A stretch of DNA of 64,000 nt, from contig CALIHR010000025.1 in the NCBI GenBank assembly GCA_938020505.1, forward strand, positions 62,001-126,000, read 5' to 3'. The translations under genes were made by a program, and so were the position numbers. The notes below the pieces were generated by a model that searched no databases, was not told the DNA's origin, and saw nothing but the letters and a program-made list of their open reading frames with translations. Shown here in pieces: positions 1 through 8,110 of this stretch (the first letter of the stretch is position 1; every line of letters begins with the position of its first letter). The stretch comes from an uncultured Actinobaculum sp. Lineage in GTDB: Bacteria > Actinomycetota > Actinomycetes > Actinomycetales > Actinomycetaceae.

Positions 1-741
1 GCCGAGAAGACGAACGCCCGGCCGCCCGTCGAAGGGCGGGACGCCGCCGGAAGCGAGTCCCCGGCCGCCCTCGGCGGCGAGGCGGACCCTTCCGCCCCGA
101 TTGTGCGCGGCGGGAGGGCCCGCCGCCGCCCGGTCGTCTTCTTCCTTGGCCTGCTCATGGGTGCAGGCCTCGTTCTGGCGGGAATCCTGTTCTTCCGCAG
201 CGGGGAGGAATGCGGCGGGTGGAAAGTGGTCTACACTGGCTACGGAAAGGTTGTCTGCGACGGGGGCGCCGTTCACCTCAGCCCGACGGCGGCCGCGCAG
301 AAGAAGGACACCCATGCAGCGCTCGTGGTGGCCGAGGCGGGCGGGTCGGGCACCGTCGGCGCGACCGTCAAGACCACGTCTCAAGTGCGCAAAGGCAAGC
401 CCAACCCGTGGGAGGTCGGCTGGTTCCTTTTCAGGTATCAGGACCCCAGCCACTTCTACGCCGTCGTCCTCAAGCCCAACGGATGGGAGATATCCAAGCA
501 GGACCCGGCCTACAAGGGGAGCCAACGGTTCCTCGCCAGCGGGGACGCGCGAAAGTTCCCCGTGGGAAGAAGCTACAAGGTGACCGTCGAGCAGAAGGGG
601 CCCGCCCAGTTCACGGTTTCGGTGGACGGCGAGCATCTGGCCGACGTCACCGACTCCGAGAGGCCCTACCCTTCGGGGAACGTCGCCCTCTACACGGAAG
701 ACGCCGCAGTCACTTTCACAAACATCGTCAAAGGATCGTAA
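1..741 (+). CDS. membrane-anchored protein with C-terminal beta-sandwich domain (5' partial)
   Basis: The reading frame is open from the first base of the window, so the gene begins upstream; a GTG at 103 is the first start-like codon inside but need not be the real start. The visible N-terminal part is Pro/Gly/Glu-rich, followed by an Arg-rich stretch and one hydrophobic segment (positions about 133-198), then about 175 extracytoplasmic residues. The C-terminal part (WEVGWFLFRYQDPSHFYAVV, later VSVDGEHLADVTD) resembles the concanavalin-like fold of DUF1080-type glycan-binding domains. It lies 22 bp ahead of wecB, so a role in envelope polysaccharide is plausible. The fold assignment is by pattern only and the function is unknown. 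Confidence 0.6.
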   Translation, partial: AEKTNARPPVEGRDAAGSESPAALGGEADPSAPIVRGGRARRRPVVFFLGLLMGAGLVLAGILFFRSGEECGGWKVVYTGYGKVVCDGGAVHLSPTAAAQKKDTHAALVVAEAGGSGTVGATVKTTSQVRKGKPNPWEVGWFLFRYQDPSHFYAVVLKPNGWEISKQDPAYKGSQRFLASGDARKFPVGRSYKVTVEQKGPAQFTVSVDGEHLADVTDSERPYPSGNVALYTEDAAVTFTNIVKGS

Positions 742-763
742 AGCCTGAAAGGGCAACACAACC

Positions 764-1936
764 ATGAATTCTCCTGCCGACCCCATCGACGTCATGCTCG
801 TCTACGGGACGCGCCCCGAGGCCATCAAAATGGCCCCGCTCGTCCACGCCCTCAACCACGACGCGCGCTTCCGCCCGATCGTCGCGGTGACGGGCCAGCA
901 TCGGGAGATGCTCGACCAGGTCAACACTTTCTTCGGCATTTCCGCCGACGTCGATCTGGACATCCACAGCCCAGGCCAGACGCTCACGCAGGTGACCACG
1001 CGCACTCTCGAAGGGGTGGGCCGCGCCATCGAGGATCGCAAGCCGGACGCGGTCTTCGTCCAAGGCGACACGACCTCGGCCTTCGCCGCCGCGCTGTCGG
1101 GCTTCTACCACGAGCTTCCCGTCGTCCACGTCGAGGCGGGCCTTCGCACGGGAGACATATGGTCTCCCTTCCCGGAGGAGGGAAACCGACGGCTCATCGG
1201 CCAGCTTGCCGCCCTCCACCTTCCGCCCACGCCCGCGAGCAAGGAGAACCTCCTTCGCGAAGACTTCGCGCCCGAGACCATCCACGTGACCGGAAACACC
1301 GTCATCGACGCCCTGCTCGACGCCGTCAAACGGTACGTTCCCAGCGGGGACGCGGCTCTCGACGCCGCCGTATCCGACCCCTCGCGCAGGCTCGTGCTGG
1401 TGACGGCCCACCGCCGCGAATCCTGGGGCGCGCCGATGGAGCGCATAGGGGAGGCCGTGGCGCGCTTGGCCCGGGAGCACCCCGACGTCGTCTTCGCCCT
1501 TCCCGTCCATCGCAACCCCAAGGTGCGCGAGGCCCTCCTGCCCCACGTGAGCGTGCTGTCGAACGTCATCGTCACCGAGCCTCTTGCCTACGGAGCGTTC
1601 TGCACGGTGATGAACAGGGCGGACATCGTCCTCACGGATTCGGGCGGCGTCCAAGAGGAGGCGCCCGCGCTTTCCAAGCCCGTCCTAGTTTTGCGGGAGA
1701 ACACCGAACGGCCCGAAGCGGTCGAATTCGGCGTCGCCCGCCTCGTCGGAACCGATTCCGACCGAATCTTTGCCGAAGCCTCTCGTCTTCTCGACGACGC
1801 CGACGCTTACGCCGCCATGGCGCACGCGGTCAATCCATACGGCGACGGACGCGCCTGCGAGCGCGTCATCGCCGCGACCGCGGAGCTGTTCGGGCGGGGC
1901 GAGGCCGTCGCCGACTTCGACCCGGCTCGGCAATAG
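764..1936 (+). CDS. wecB: UDP-N-acetylglucosamine 2-epimerase (non-hydrolysing)
   Basis: Cytoplasmic enzyme that interconverts UDP-GlcNAc and UDP-ManNAc, the precursor for ManNAc-containing cell-wall or capsular polymers. The 390-residue length is normal for the family. The characteristic blocks are present in order: YGTRPEAIKMAPL at the N-terminus, GQHREMLDQ, VQGDTTSAFAAAL, the active-site region VEAGLRTGDIWSPFPEE, TGNTVIDAL, TAHRRESWG, and the nucleotide-binding LTDSGGVQEEAPAL with the following RENTERPEA. The ATG at 764 has only a weak purine-rich sequence ahead of it, but it starts just before the conserved first strand. The following gene encodes a secreted deacetylase-like protein, consistent with a small polysaccharide-related group. 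Confidence 0.95.
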   Translation: MNSPADPIDVMLVYGTRPEAIKMAPLVHALNHDARFRPIVAVTGQHREMLDQVNTFFGISADVDLDIHSPGQTLTQVTTRTLEGVGRAIEDRKPDAVFVQGDTTSAFAAALSGFYHELPVVHVEAGLRTGDIWSPFPEEGNRRLIGQLAALHLPPTPASKENLLREDFAPETIHVTGNTVIDALLDAVKRYVPSGDAALDAAVSDPSRRLVLVTAHRRESWGAPMERIGEAVARLAREHPDVVFALPVHRNPKVREALLPHVSVLSNVIVTEPLAYGAFCTVMNRADIVLTDSGGVQEEAPALSKPVLVLRENTERPEAVEFGVARLVGTDSDRIFAEASRLLDDADAYAAMAHAVNPYGDGRACERVIAATAELFGRGEAVADFDPARQ

Positions 1937-2034
1937 GCCGTCGGCCAGGCACTCCCTGATTCAATCGCTCGGCCGACGTTGACAATCCACGATGCCCTCC
2001 CTCACCGGTGGGCGCGCTGAAAGGGAAACAAACT

Positions 2035-4038
2035 ATGCAAATCAAAATCATGTCCGCTTCGCGCGGCTCGAGAAAGCGGCGGCTGAGCGCCGCGCTTGTG
2101 GCGATGGGCGTTGGTTCGTCCATGTTCGTCCTGGGCCCCGCCTATGCCGACGACCCGGACGGATCGCCTTCCGCCCCAGCCAGCCTCTTGGAGGGCGGCG
2201 GAGGAAAGCAGACTCCCGCCTCGGCCAAGGCCGCGAAGGACGGCGGCGACGGCTCCGCCTCGGTGACGGGCGACAATCCCGTTCCCAGTGTGCCTGAGCC
2301 AGCGGCCGCCAAGAAGCGGGCGCTTCCGCTTTCGCTTGACTCCGGTGCGAAGGTCAACCTCAAGGAGTCGCCGCAGGCAGTCGCCAAGAGGGCCAAGCAA
2401 CCGGCCAAGCGCCAGCTTGCCCGCAAGGTTCCGGCCGTTCCGGCTTCCGCCAAGGTGTGGGGGAACAGGCGCGCCTCCGCCAAGGCGCTCGTGCTTTACG
2501 ACACCCATGGAGAGTACAAGCAGCTCGGCGAATACTACGCGCTGGGCACCGGGATGCTCGCCAGCCACGAAGGCAGCGTGACCGCCCTTCCCGTCTCGGA
2601 GTACAAGTCCGGCCTGGCGGGCCGCTACACGGCGGTCATGTACGTCGGATCGAACTACGACGAGCCGCTCCCGCGCGACTTCATCGAGGACGTCCTCACC
2701 GGCGACGCCAAGGTGCTGTGGTCCGGCTTCAATATCTGGCAGCTCGCCAAAAACGACGAGGACCGCCAGGCGTTCATCGCGAGGTTCGGATGGGATCCTT
2801 CGACGTCGTACATCGACTCCCTCGACAAGGTCTCGACCGTGAACTACAAGTCGCAGGAGCTCACCCGGTCCGCCGACAACACCAGCGGCATCATCGCCCC
2901 GAACATCGTCGACAAGGACAAGGTCGAGGTGCTGGCGCAGGCCAATTGCAAGGACCAGGCCGGCAAGGCCGCAAACTGCCAGTCCATCGCCCAGACGACC
3001 GGCTCGCAGTTCCCGTGGGCCGTCCGCTCCTCGGGCTTGACCTACATCGGCGAGATTGCGCTGACCTACATCGACGAGACGGATCGCTACCTCGCCTACG
3101 CCGACATCGTCGACGGCCTCCTGAGCCGCGACGGCCGGGCTCCCTCGCGCAAGGCGGCGATTCGCATCGAGGACGTCAACCCGAACACCGAGGTCGATGA
3201 CCTCAAGCCGCTCATCGACTACCTGGTCTCGGAGAAGGTTCCCTTCCAGATCGCGGCCATTCCGTACTACGTCGATTCCAACGGGGTCTACAACAACGGC
3301 CAGCCCATGACGAAGACCTTCGACCAGAACCCCGAGCTGCTCAACCTGCTCAAGTACGCCCAGCGGCACGGCGGAACCATCGTCCAGCACGGAACCACTC
3401 ACCAGTACGGCAAGCTGAACAACCCGTACAACGGGGTCAGCGGCGACGACTTCGAGTTCTACCGCTCGTGGTGCACGGTCGAGCAGGGCGGCGGAACGCC
3501 GGTCGAATGCAAGACCGACACGTGGGTTCAGCTGGCCGGGCCGGTCCCCTCTGACTCCGTCAACTGGGCGGCCAACCGCGTCTCCCTCGGCAAGTCCGAG
3601 CTCAAGCGAGTCGGCCTGGGCAGGACGAAGCTCTTCGAGACGCCCCACTATGCCGCCTCGTGGAACTCCTACCTCGGCATGAAGAAGGTCTACTCCACCC
3701 GTTACGAGCGCGAGCTCTTCTTCCCGGGGATGCTCAACAAGGACAACGAGGGGAACAAGGGCAACTTCGGCCTCTTCTACCCCTACACCGTGAAGAACAT
3801 TTACGGCACCAAGGTTCTGCCCGAGAATCTCGGCAACTACGAGCCTGAGTCCTACAACAACCACCCGCCGCGTTCCGGGGCCGACCTCGTGAACAACGCC
3901 AAGAAGAACCTCGTCGTGACTGACGGCAACGCCAGCTTCTTCTTCCACCCCGACTACCCGCTCAGCGAGCTGAAGGTCGCGGTCAAGGGGATCAAGGAGC
4001 TCGGCTACACCTTCACCCCGGCGACCGGACTCAACTGA
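2035..4038 (+). CDS. secreted DUF2334 (polysaccharide deacetylase-like) protein
   Basis: A 667-residue exported protein. The ATG at 2035 is preferred over an in-frame GTG at 2008 because a purine-rich site (AAAGGGA) lies just ahead of it and it starts directly at a positively charged signal peptide ending near GPAYADD. Residues about 30-150 are a low-complexity Ala/Pro/Lys-rich segment. The C-terminal half matches the DUF2334 family: AAIRIEDVNP, FQIAAIPYYVD, then a His-rich strand GGTIVQHGTTHQYG and FETPHYAAS, which resemble the Asp/His metal ligands of NodB-type carbohydrate esterases. The likely role is deacetylation or trimming of an extracellular glycan; the substrate is unknown. The wecB neighbour upstream supports a polysaccharide context. 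It is closed by strong hairpins at 4056-4135. Confidence 0.85.
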   Translation: MQIKIMSASRGSRKRRLSAALVAMGVGSSMFVLGPAYADDPDGSPSAPASLLEGGGGKQTPASAKAAKDGGDGSASVTGDNPVPSVPEPAAAKKRALPLSLDSGAKVNLKESPQAVAKRAKQPAKRQLARKVPAVPASAKVWGNRRASAKALVLYDTHGEYKQLGEYYALGTGMLASHEGSVTALPVSEYKSGLAGRYTAVMYVGSNYDEPLPRDFIEDVLTGDAKVLWSGFNIWQLAKNDEDRQAFIARFGWDPSTSYIDSLDKVSTVNYKSQELTRSADNTSGIIAPNIVDKDKVEVLAQANCKDQAGKAANCQSIAQTTGSQFPWAVRSSGLTYIGEIALTYIDETDRYLAYADIVDGLLSRDGRAPSRKAAIRIEDVNPNTEVDDLKPLIDYLVSEKVPFQIAAIPYYVDSNGVYNNGQPMTKTFDQNPELLNLLKYAQRHGGTIVQHGTTHQYGKLNNPYNGVSGDDFEFYRSWCTVEQGGGTPVECKTDTWVQLAGPVPSDSVNWAANRVSLGKSELKRVGLGRTKLFETPHYAASWNSYLGMKKVYSTRYERELFFPGMLNKDNEGNKGNFGLFYPYTVKNIYGTKVLPENLGNYEPESYNNHPPRSGADLVNNAKKNLVVTDGNASFFFHPDYPLSELKVAVKGIKELGYTFTPATGLN

Positions 4039-4055
4039 CAGCCTTTCGGCCGGCA

Positions 4056-4085
4056 AGCCCTCGGGCAAGACAACCCGGGCTTTTT
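4056..4085 (+). terminator. rho-independent terminator after the DUF2334 gene
   Basis: An AGCCC/GGGCT stem with an inner GGG/CCC pairing and a small bulge is followed at once by a run of five T residues, 18 bp after the stop codon. Confidence 0.75.
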
Positions 4086-4096
4086 GTCCAAGGCGA

Positions 4097-4135
4097 AAAG
4101 CAGGCCCACGCCCCAATGCGGCGTGGGCCTGCTTT
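4097..4135. terminator. bidirectional terminator hairpin
   Basis: A perfect 16-bp inverted repeat (4097-4112 and 4120-4135) with a 7-base loop, starting in AAAG and ending in CTTT, sits between two convergent genes and could stop transcription from either side. Confidence 0.8.
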
Positions 4136-4270
4136 CATCGTTCCGGGCCGTCTGCCCGCCGTCTTGACACTTCGACGCCGCCTTGACGCCTGTCCCTCGC
4201 GACCGGCGGCTGCCCCTTTTGAGTCGGCCGCCCGTCGCTCGCGACGGACAGTTTCGCGGAGCCGGGCCGG

Positions 4271-4498
4271 TCAGTCTGTGAAGCCGAAGCCTACGCGGCG
4301 CGTCTCGCCGGTGGATGTGCTGATGTATCCCACGGCGTCGGCCGGGATGAAAACGGTCCGACCGTCTTTGTCCGAGAGGATGAGGGGCTTGTCCGTCTCC
4401 ACGGCGTCGGTGAACGCCTTTTTCAGGTCCTCGAGGGTCAGATCGACGTCGATCTCCACTTCGCTTTGGACGTTGCGCACGGCTATTTGGACTTTCAT
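4271..4498 (-). CDS. DUF3107 small conserved actinobacterial protein
   Basis: A 75-residue cytoplasmic protein that starts MKVQIAVRNVQSEVEIDVDL and ends in TRRVGFGFTD. This pattern is typical of DUF3107, a small alpha/beta protein found throughout Actinobacteria (the mycobacterial member is known as TB9.4). The ATG at 4498 has a clear GAGGAG ribosome site a few bases upstream. Longer open frames run through this region but have no support. It stands divergent from the AdnB-like gene, a neighbourhood shared with mycobacteria. Its function is not established. Confidence 0.85.
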   Translation of the reverse strand: MKVQIAVRNVQSEVEIDVDLTLEDLKKAFTDAVETDKPLILSDKDGRTVFIPADAVGYISTSTGETRRVGFGFTD

Positions 4499-4903
4499 AG
4501 AGACTCCTCGGGTTTGGGATGAAACCAAGCATAATGCGCAATCGCCCCGCCTTTCCCGGCGTGTTCGTCGAGGGCCTAACGCGGAGGGGCTGAGCCGCTC
4601 GCCGGGCGCGGGGCGGCGTTCGCCGGGCCGTCTGCGCCCAGCTCGGGGCGAACGCGGGGGAGTCGGGCAGCATGCGTCGGTTTGGAACCGTACCCTTGTG
4701 TTGGACTTCGTATGGACGTCGGACCTCGTACGGGCCTGCGGGCGCTTCCGCCGTCGAACGGGGAGGTTGGGCAGCCGCGGCGAATCGCGGGCGCGCAGGC
4801 GCGTCTTCGCAGGCTTGCCCCCGCGGGAGGCCGCGCGGTCCGATTCGGCGCCGAGCCGGATGCTTTGCGAAACAGGGCCTTCGGGCCGGAAGGAGGCGAG
4901 AGG

Positions 4904-7900
4904 GTGAGCGACGTGCAGCTCGACCGGTGGCAGAGCGCCGCCCTCGAGGCGTGCCGGGCGCCGTGCCGCGTCAGCGTCCTGGGAGCCCCGGGCACGGGCA
5001 AATCCGCCGTCGTCGCCGCGCTCGTCGCACGCGAGGCGGCGCTTGGCCGCCGCATCGCCGTCCTCACCCTCGACAGGAGGGCCGCCTCCTCGCTGCAATC
5101 GGCCGTGTCGCTGACGAACGGCTCCCTCTCGGAGCGGGTGAGCGTCCGCTCGCTCGTCTCCTTCTGCTACGGGATCGTCCAAAGCTACGCGCAGGCGGTG
5201 GGAAGGCGCGAGCCCGAGCTCATCTCCGGTCCGGAGGAGGACGCGCTGCTGTCCGACATACTCGCCGACCCCGAAACTGGCGTCGAGTTCCCCGATTTCG
5301 TCGACGACGGCCTCAGGCGGCAGCGAGGCTTCCGCGCTCAGATGCGCGACCTTCTCACCCGCGCATGCGAGCTGGAGCTCTCGCCTCGGCGGCTCGAGGC
5401 GCTGGGGCGAGAGCGCGGCGAACCGATGTGGGTCGCGGGGGGCCAGCTTCTGGGCCTGTACGAAGGCGTGACGACGGCGCGCGACGCGCTCGCCGGGGCC
5501 GCCGACGCCCCCGACCGGCTCGACCACGCCCATCTCGTCGGGGCGGCGACCGCGATCCTGCGGGACTGGGAGGCGAACGTCCCCGGGCCGCACCCCCGGC
5601 CGCGGTGGGATTGGGCGATCGTCGAGGACATCCACAACGCGCCGCGGTCAGTGCTCGGATTGCTCGCGGAGCTGGCCGCCGACGGGGCCTCCGTCGTCAC
5701 CACGGGCGACCCCGACTGCGCGGTGCAAGGCTTCAGGGGCGGCGTCGCCTCGCTTCCCGGCGACGTCGCCGCCCCTGCTCCGCGCGGGCTCGGCAGCCGA
5801 ACGGTCGCTCTGCGGCAGCGGCATCGCGGGGGCCCGAAGATCGCCGGGGTCGCCGACGCCCTCGCCGAGGCCGTTCGCGTCGGCGGAGGAGCGATCCGCC
5901 AGCGCAACCCGAGGGCGGCCGAGCGGCGCGACAGCGTGAGCGCGCGGCGCTTCGTCCACCCGGAGGAAGAGGCGGCGGCCATAGCCCGGGCCGTGCGCGA
6001 GGCGCGCCTTTTGCGGGGAATCCCCTATTCCGAGATGGCCGTGGTCACGAGGTCGCGTTCGACGCACCCCGGACTGCGCGCCTCCCTCGTGCGCCGCGGG
6101 GTCCCCGTGGGGCAGACAGGAACCGACCGACCGTTGCGCGAAGAGCCCGCCGTGGACGCCCTTGTGGCGCTCGTTCGCCTCGCCCTCGAGGGAGCGTCCG
6201 GCAACGCCGAGCTGGTCAGCGTGCTGACCGGCCCGCTCGTGGGAATCGACCCCCTCCGCCTGCGCCAGATCGGCAGGATTCTGCGCGGCGGGGAGCTCGC
6301 ACGCGGGGGAAGCCGCAGCGAATCCCAGCTTTTGTCCCTCGCGGCCGAAGGCCCCTCGCGTCTGAGCGAGGTCGCGCCCCGGGGTATCGGCGATCTGCTG
6401 CGCGCGGCCAGAATGCTCGAAACCGTGCGCGAGACGGCCGAGCGTTCGAACCGCCAGGCCGAGGAAGTGCTGTGGGCGGCGTGGGAAAGCAGCGGCAAGG
6501 CCGAGGAGTGGCGCGAGGCGGCACTGCGCGGGGGGACCGCCGGGGACGCGGCCGACTCGGCGCTCGATTCGGTCATCCAGCTTTTCCGCGTGGCCCAGCG
6601 TATGGCGGACAGGGACGTCGACGTCCCCGTCGACGTCGTCCTCGACGAACTCCAGACGCACAATCTGCCCGAGGACTCGATAGCCCGGGCAGGAGCCGCC
6701 GCCCAAACGGTGACGCTGACCACTCCGAACGCCTCGATCGGCAGGCAGTGGGAGTTCGTCGTCGTCGCGGGGCTCCAGGACGGCCTGTGGCCGAATATGC
6801 GGCTGCGAGACACGTACACGGCGACCGGGAGGCTGGCCCAGATCGTCACGGGGCGCGATCCCGGCGCGTCCGGCGCGGACGGGCTCGCCGGGCGCCGCCA
6901 GGCCTACGAGGAGATCCTCGACGACGAACTGCGCCAGCTCCACCACGCGGTCACCCGCGCCGACGGCGAGCTTCTGCTCACCTGCGTGGATTCGGAGGAG
7001 GCACGCCCCTCGCGTTTCTTCGAGCTCATGGGCTTTGTGCCCGAGGAGCTCCGGGACGCCGCCTCCGCGGGCCGGCAAGGTTCGGGCGACGCCCGTCAAT
7101 CCGACGGCCCGCCCGATTCCGACGGCGTCCGCGACGCTGGCGCAGCATCGGGCCGGCTCGTCTTGGAAAGCCCGCGCGCGGCCGAGGGGGAGCTTGACGT
7201 CGTCGGCCTGGTGGCGGACATACGCCGGTCCGGGGCCGACGGACCGGAGGCCGAGGACGTCCTCGCCCGCCTGCGCGAGGCCGGATTCCGGCAGGCCGAT
7301 CGGAGCACGTGGGCCGAGGCCCTTGAGCCGACGCCGTCGAGGGGGGTCGAGGAGGGCAAAGCCGTCGTCGTCTCGCCGTCGCGCGTCGAAACGATGCTCG
7401 ACTGCCCCCTGAGAGGCTTTCTTTCGCTCGTGGGAGCCGAGGATTCGGACGACAGGAGGACGGCCGACATCGGAACGCTCGTCCACGCGATCGCCGAAAG
7501 GTCGGCGAATTCGAGCCGCGAGGAGATCATGGGCGACTTCGAAGCCAGCTGGGCGGCTTTCGACAAGCCGGAGGACCCCGTGGCCGCGCAGGCCGAATAC
7601 GCCCGGGCGCGCCTCCTCGTCGAGGGGCTTGCCTCCTATCTTGAGGACTTCGCCCGCGGCGGCGGCAGCGCGGAGGTTGAGCGGCGAATATCGGTCGACG
7701 TCGAGGACGGCGTCGTGCTCAGCGGCAAGATCGACAGGGTCGAGCACGACGGCGCCGCGAGGCGGATCGTCGATTTCAAAACGGGCAAGCGCGCGGTCTC
7801 GGCCAAGCAGGCGGAGGACAACGTCCAACTTCAGCTCTACCAGTGGGCGATGGGCGAGTCCGGCCTCCCCGCGGACGGCGGGGCGGCGCTCGTCTACCTC

Positions 7901-8110
7901 GGGCAGACGCTGAAGAAAACGAATCTGCCCGCGCAGCGCGAACAGCGGCCTCTCGACCCGGAAGGCAGGGCGCTCGCGGAGGAGCGCCTGAGGCAGGCCG
8001 GCCGCCTGCTGCGGGGCGGGGAGTTTCCCGCGCGCCCGTCGGAGGCCTGCCGCACGTGCCGTTTTCTCTCGCTGTGCCCTGCCAAATCCCAGGGAAGGCT
8101 TGCCTCGTGA
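4904..8110 (+). CDS. adnB: AdnB-like UvrD-family helicase / RecB-type nuclease
   Basis: Subunit of a heterodimeric DNA end-resection motor that processes double-strand breaks. The 1068-residue protein starts at GTG 4904 behind an AAGGAGG site; a longer in-frame ATG at 4682 lacks support. The Walker A motif GAPGTGKS is at residues 27-34. The region that normally carries the Walker B DExxD reads VEDIHNAP, so one ATPase motif is atypical. The C-terminal nuclease has the IVDFKTGK motif near residue 957 with a downstream QLQLYQWA. Four cysteines (DCPLR near 833; ACRTCRFLSLC near 1050) fit the Fe-S cage of AddB/AdnB nucleases. Its stop overlaps the start of the partner gene by 4 bp, so the two are translationally coupled. 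Confidence 0.85.
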   Translation: MSDVQLDRWQSAALEACRAPCRVSVLGAPGTGKSAVVAALVAREAALGRRIAVLTLDRRAASSLQSAVSLTNGSLSERVSVRSLVSFCYGIVQSYAQAVGRREPELISGPEEDALLSDILADPETGVEFPDFVDDGLRRQRGFRAQMRDLLTRACELELSPRRLEALGRERGEPMWVAGGQLLGLYEGVTTARDALAGAADAPDRLDHAHLVGAATAILRDWEANVPGPHPRPRWDWAIVEDIHNAPRSVLGLLAELAADGASVVTTGDPDCAVQGFRGGVASLPGDVAAPAPRGLGSRTVALRQRHRGGPKIAGVADALAEAVRVGGGAIRQRNPRAAERRDSVSARRFVHPEEEAAAIARAVREARLLRGIPYSEMAVVTRSRSTHPGLRASLVRRGVPVGQTGTDRPLREEPAVDALVALVRLALEGASGNAELVSVLTGPLVGIDPLRLRQIGRILRGGELARGGSRSESQLLSLAAEGPSRLSEVAPRGIGDLLRAARMLETVRETAERSNRQAEEVLWAAWESSGKAEEWREAALRGGTAGDAADSALDSVIQLFRVAQRMADRDVDVPVDVVLDELQTHNLPEDSIARAGAAAQTVTLTTPNASIGRQWEFVVVAGLQDGLWPNMRLRDTYTATGRLAQIVTGRDPGASGADGLAGRRQAYEEILDDELRQLHHAVTRADGELLLTCVDSEEARPSRFFELMGFVPEELRDAASAGRQGSGDARQSDGPPDSDGVRDAGAASGRLVLESPRAAEGELDVVGLVADIRRSGADGPEAEDVLARLREAGFRQADRSTWAEALEPTPSRGVEEGKAVVVSPSRVETMLDCPLRGFLSLVGAEDSDDRRTADIGTLVHAIAERSANSSREEIMGDFEASWAAFDKPEDPVAAQAEYARARLLVEGLASYLEDFARGGGSAEVERRISVDVEDGVVLSGKIDRVEHDGAARRIVDFKTGKRAVSAKQAEDNVQLQLYQWAMGESGLPADGGAALVYLGQTLKKTNLPAQREQRPLDPEGRALAEERLRQAGRLLRGGEFPARPSEACRTCRFLSLCPAKSQGRLAS

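Noticed and set aside
4682..4903. 74-codon N-terminal extension of the AdnB-like protein
   Set aside because: The extension is Arg/Pro/Gly-rich with no conservation pattern, whereas GTG 4904 has a strong ribosome site right before the conserved start.
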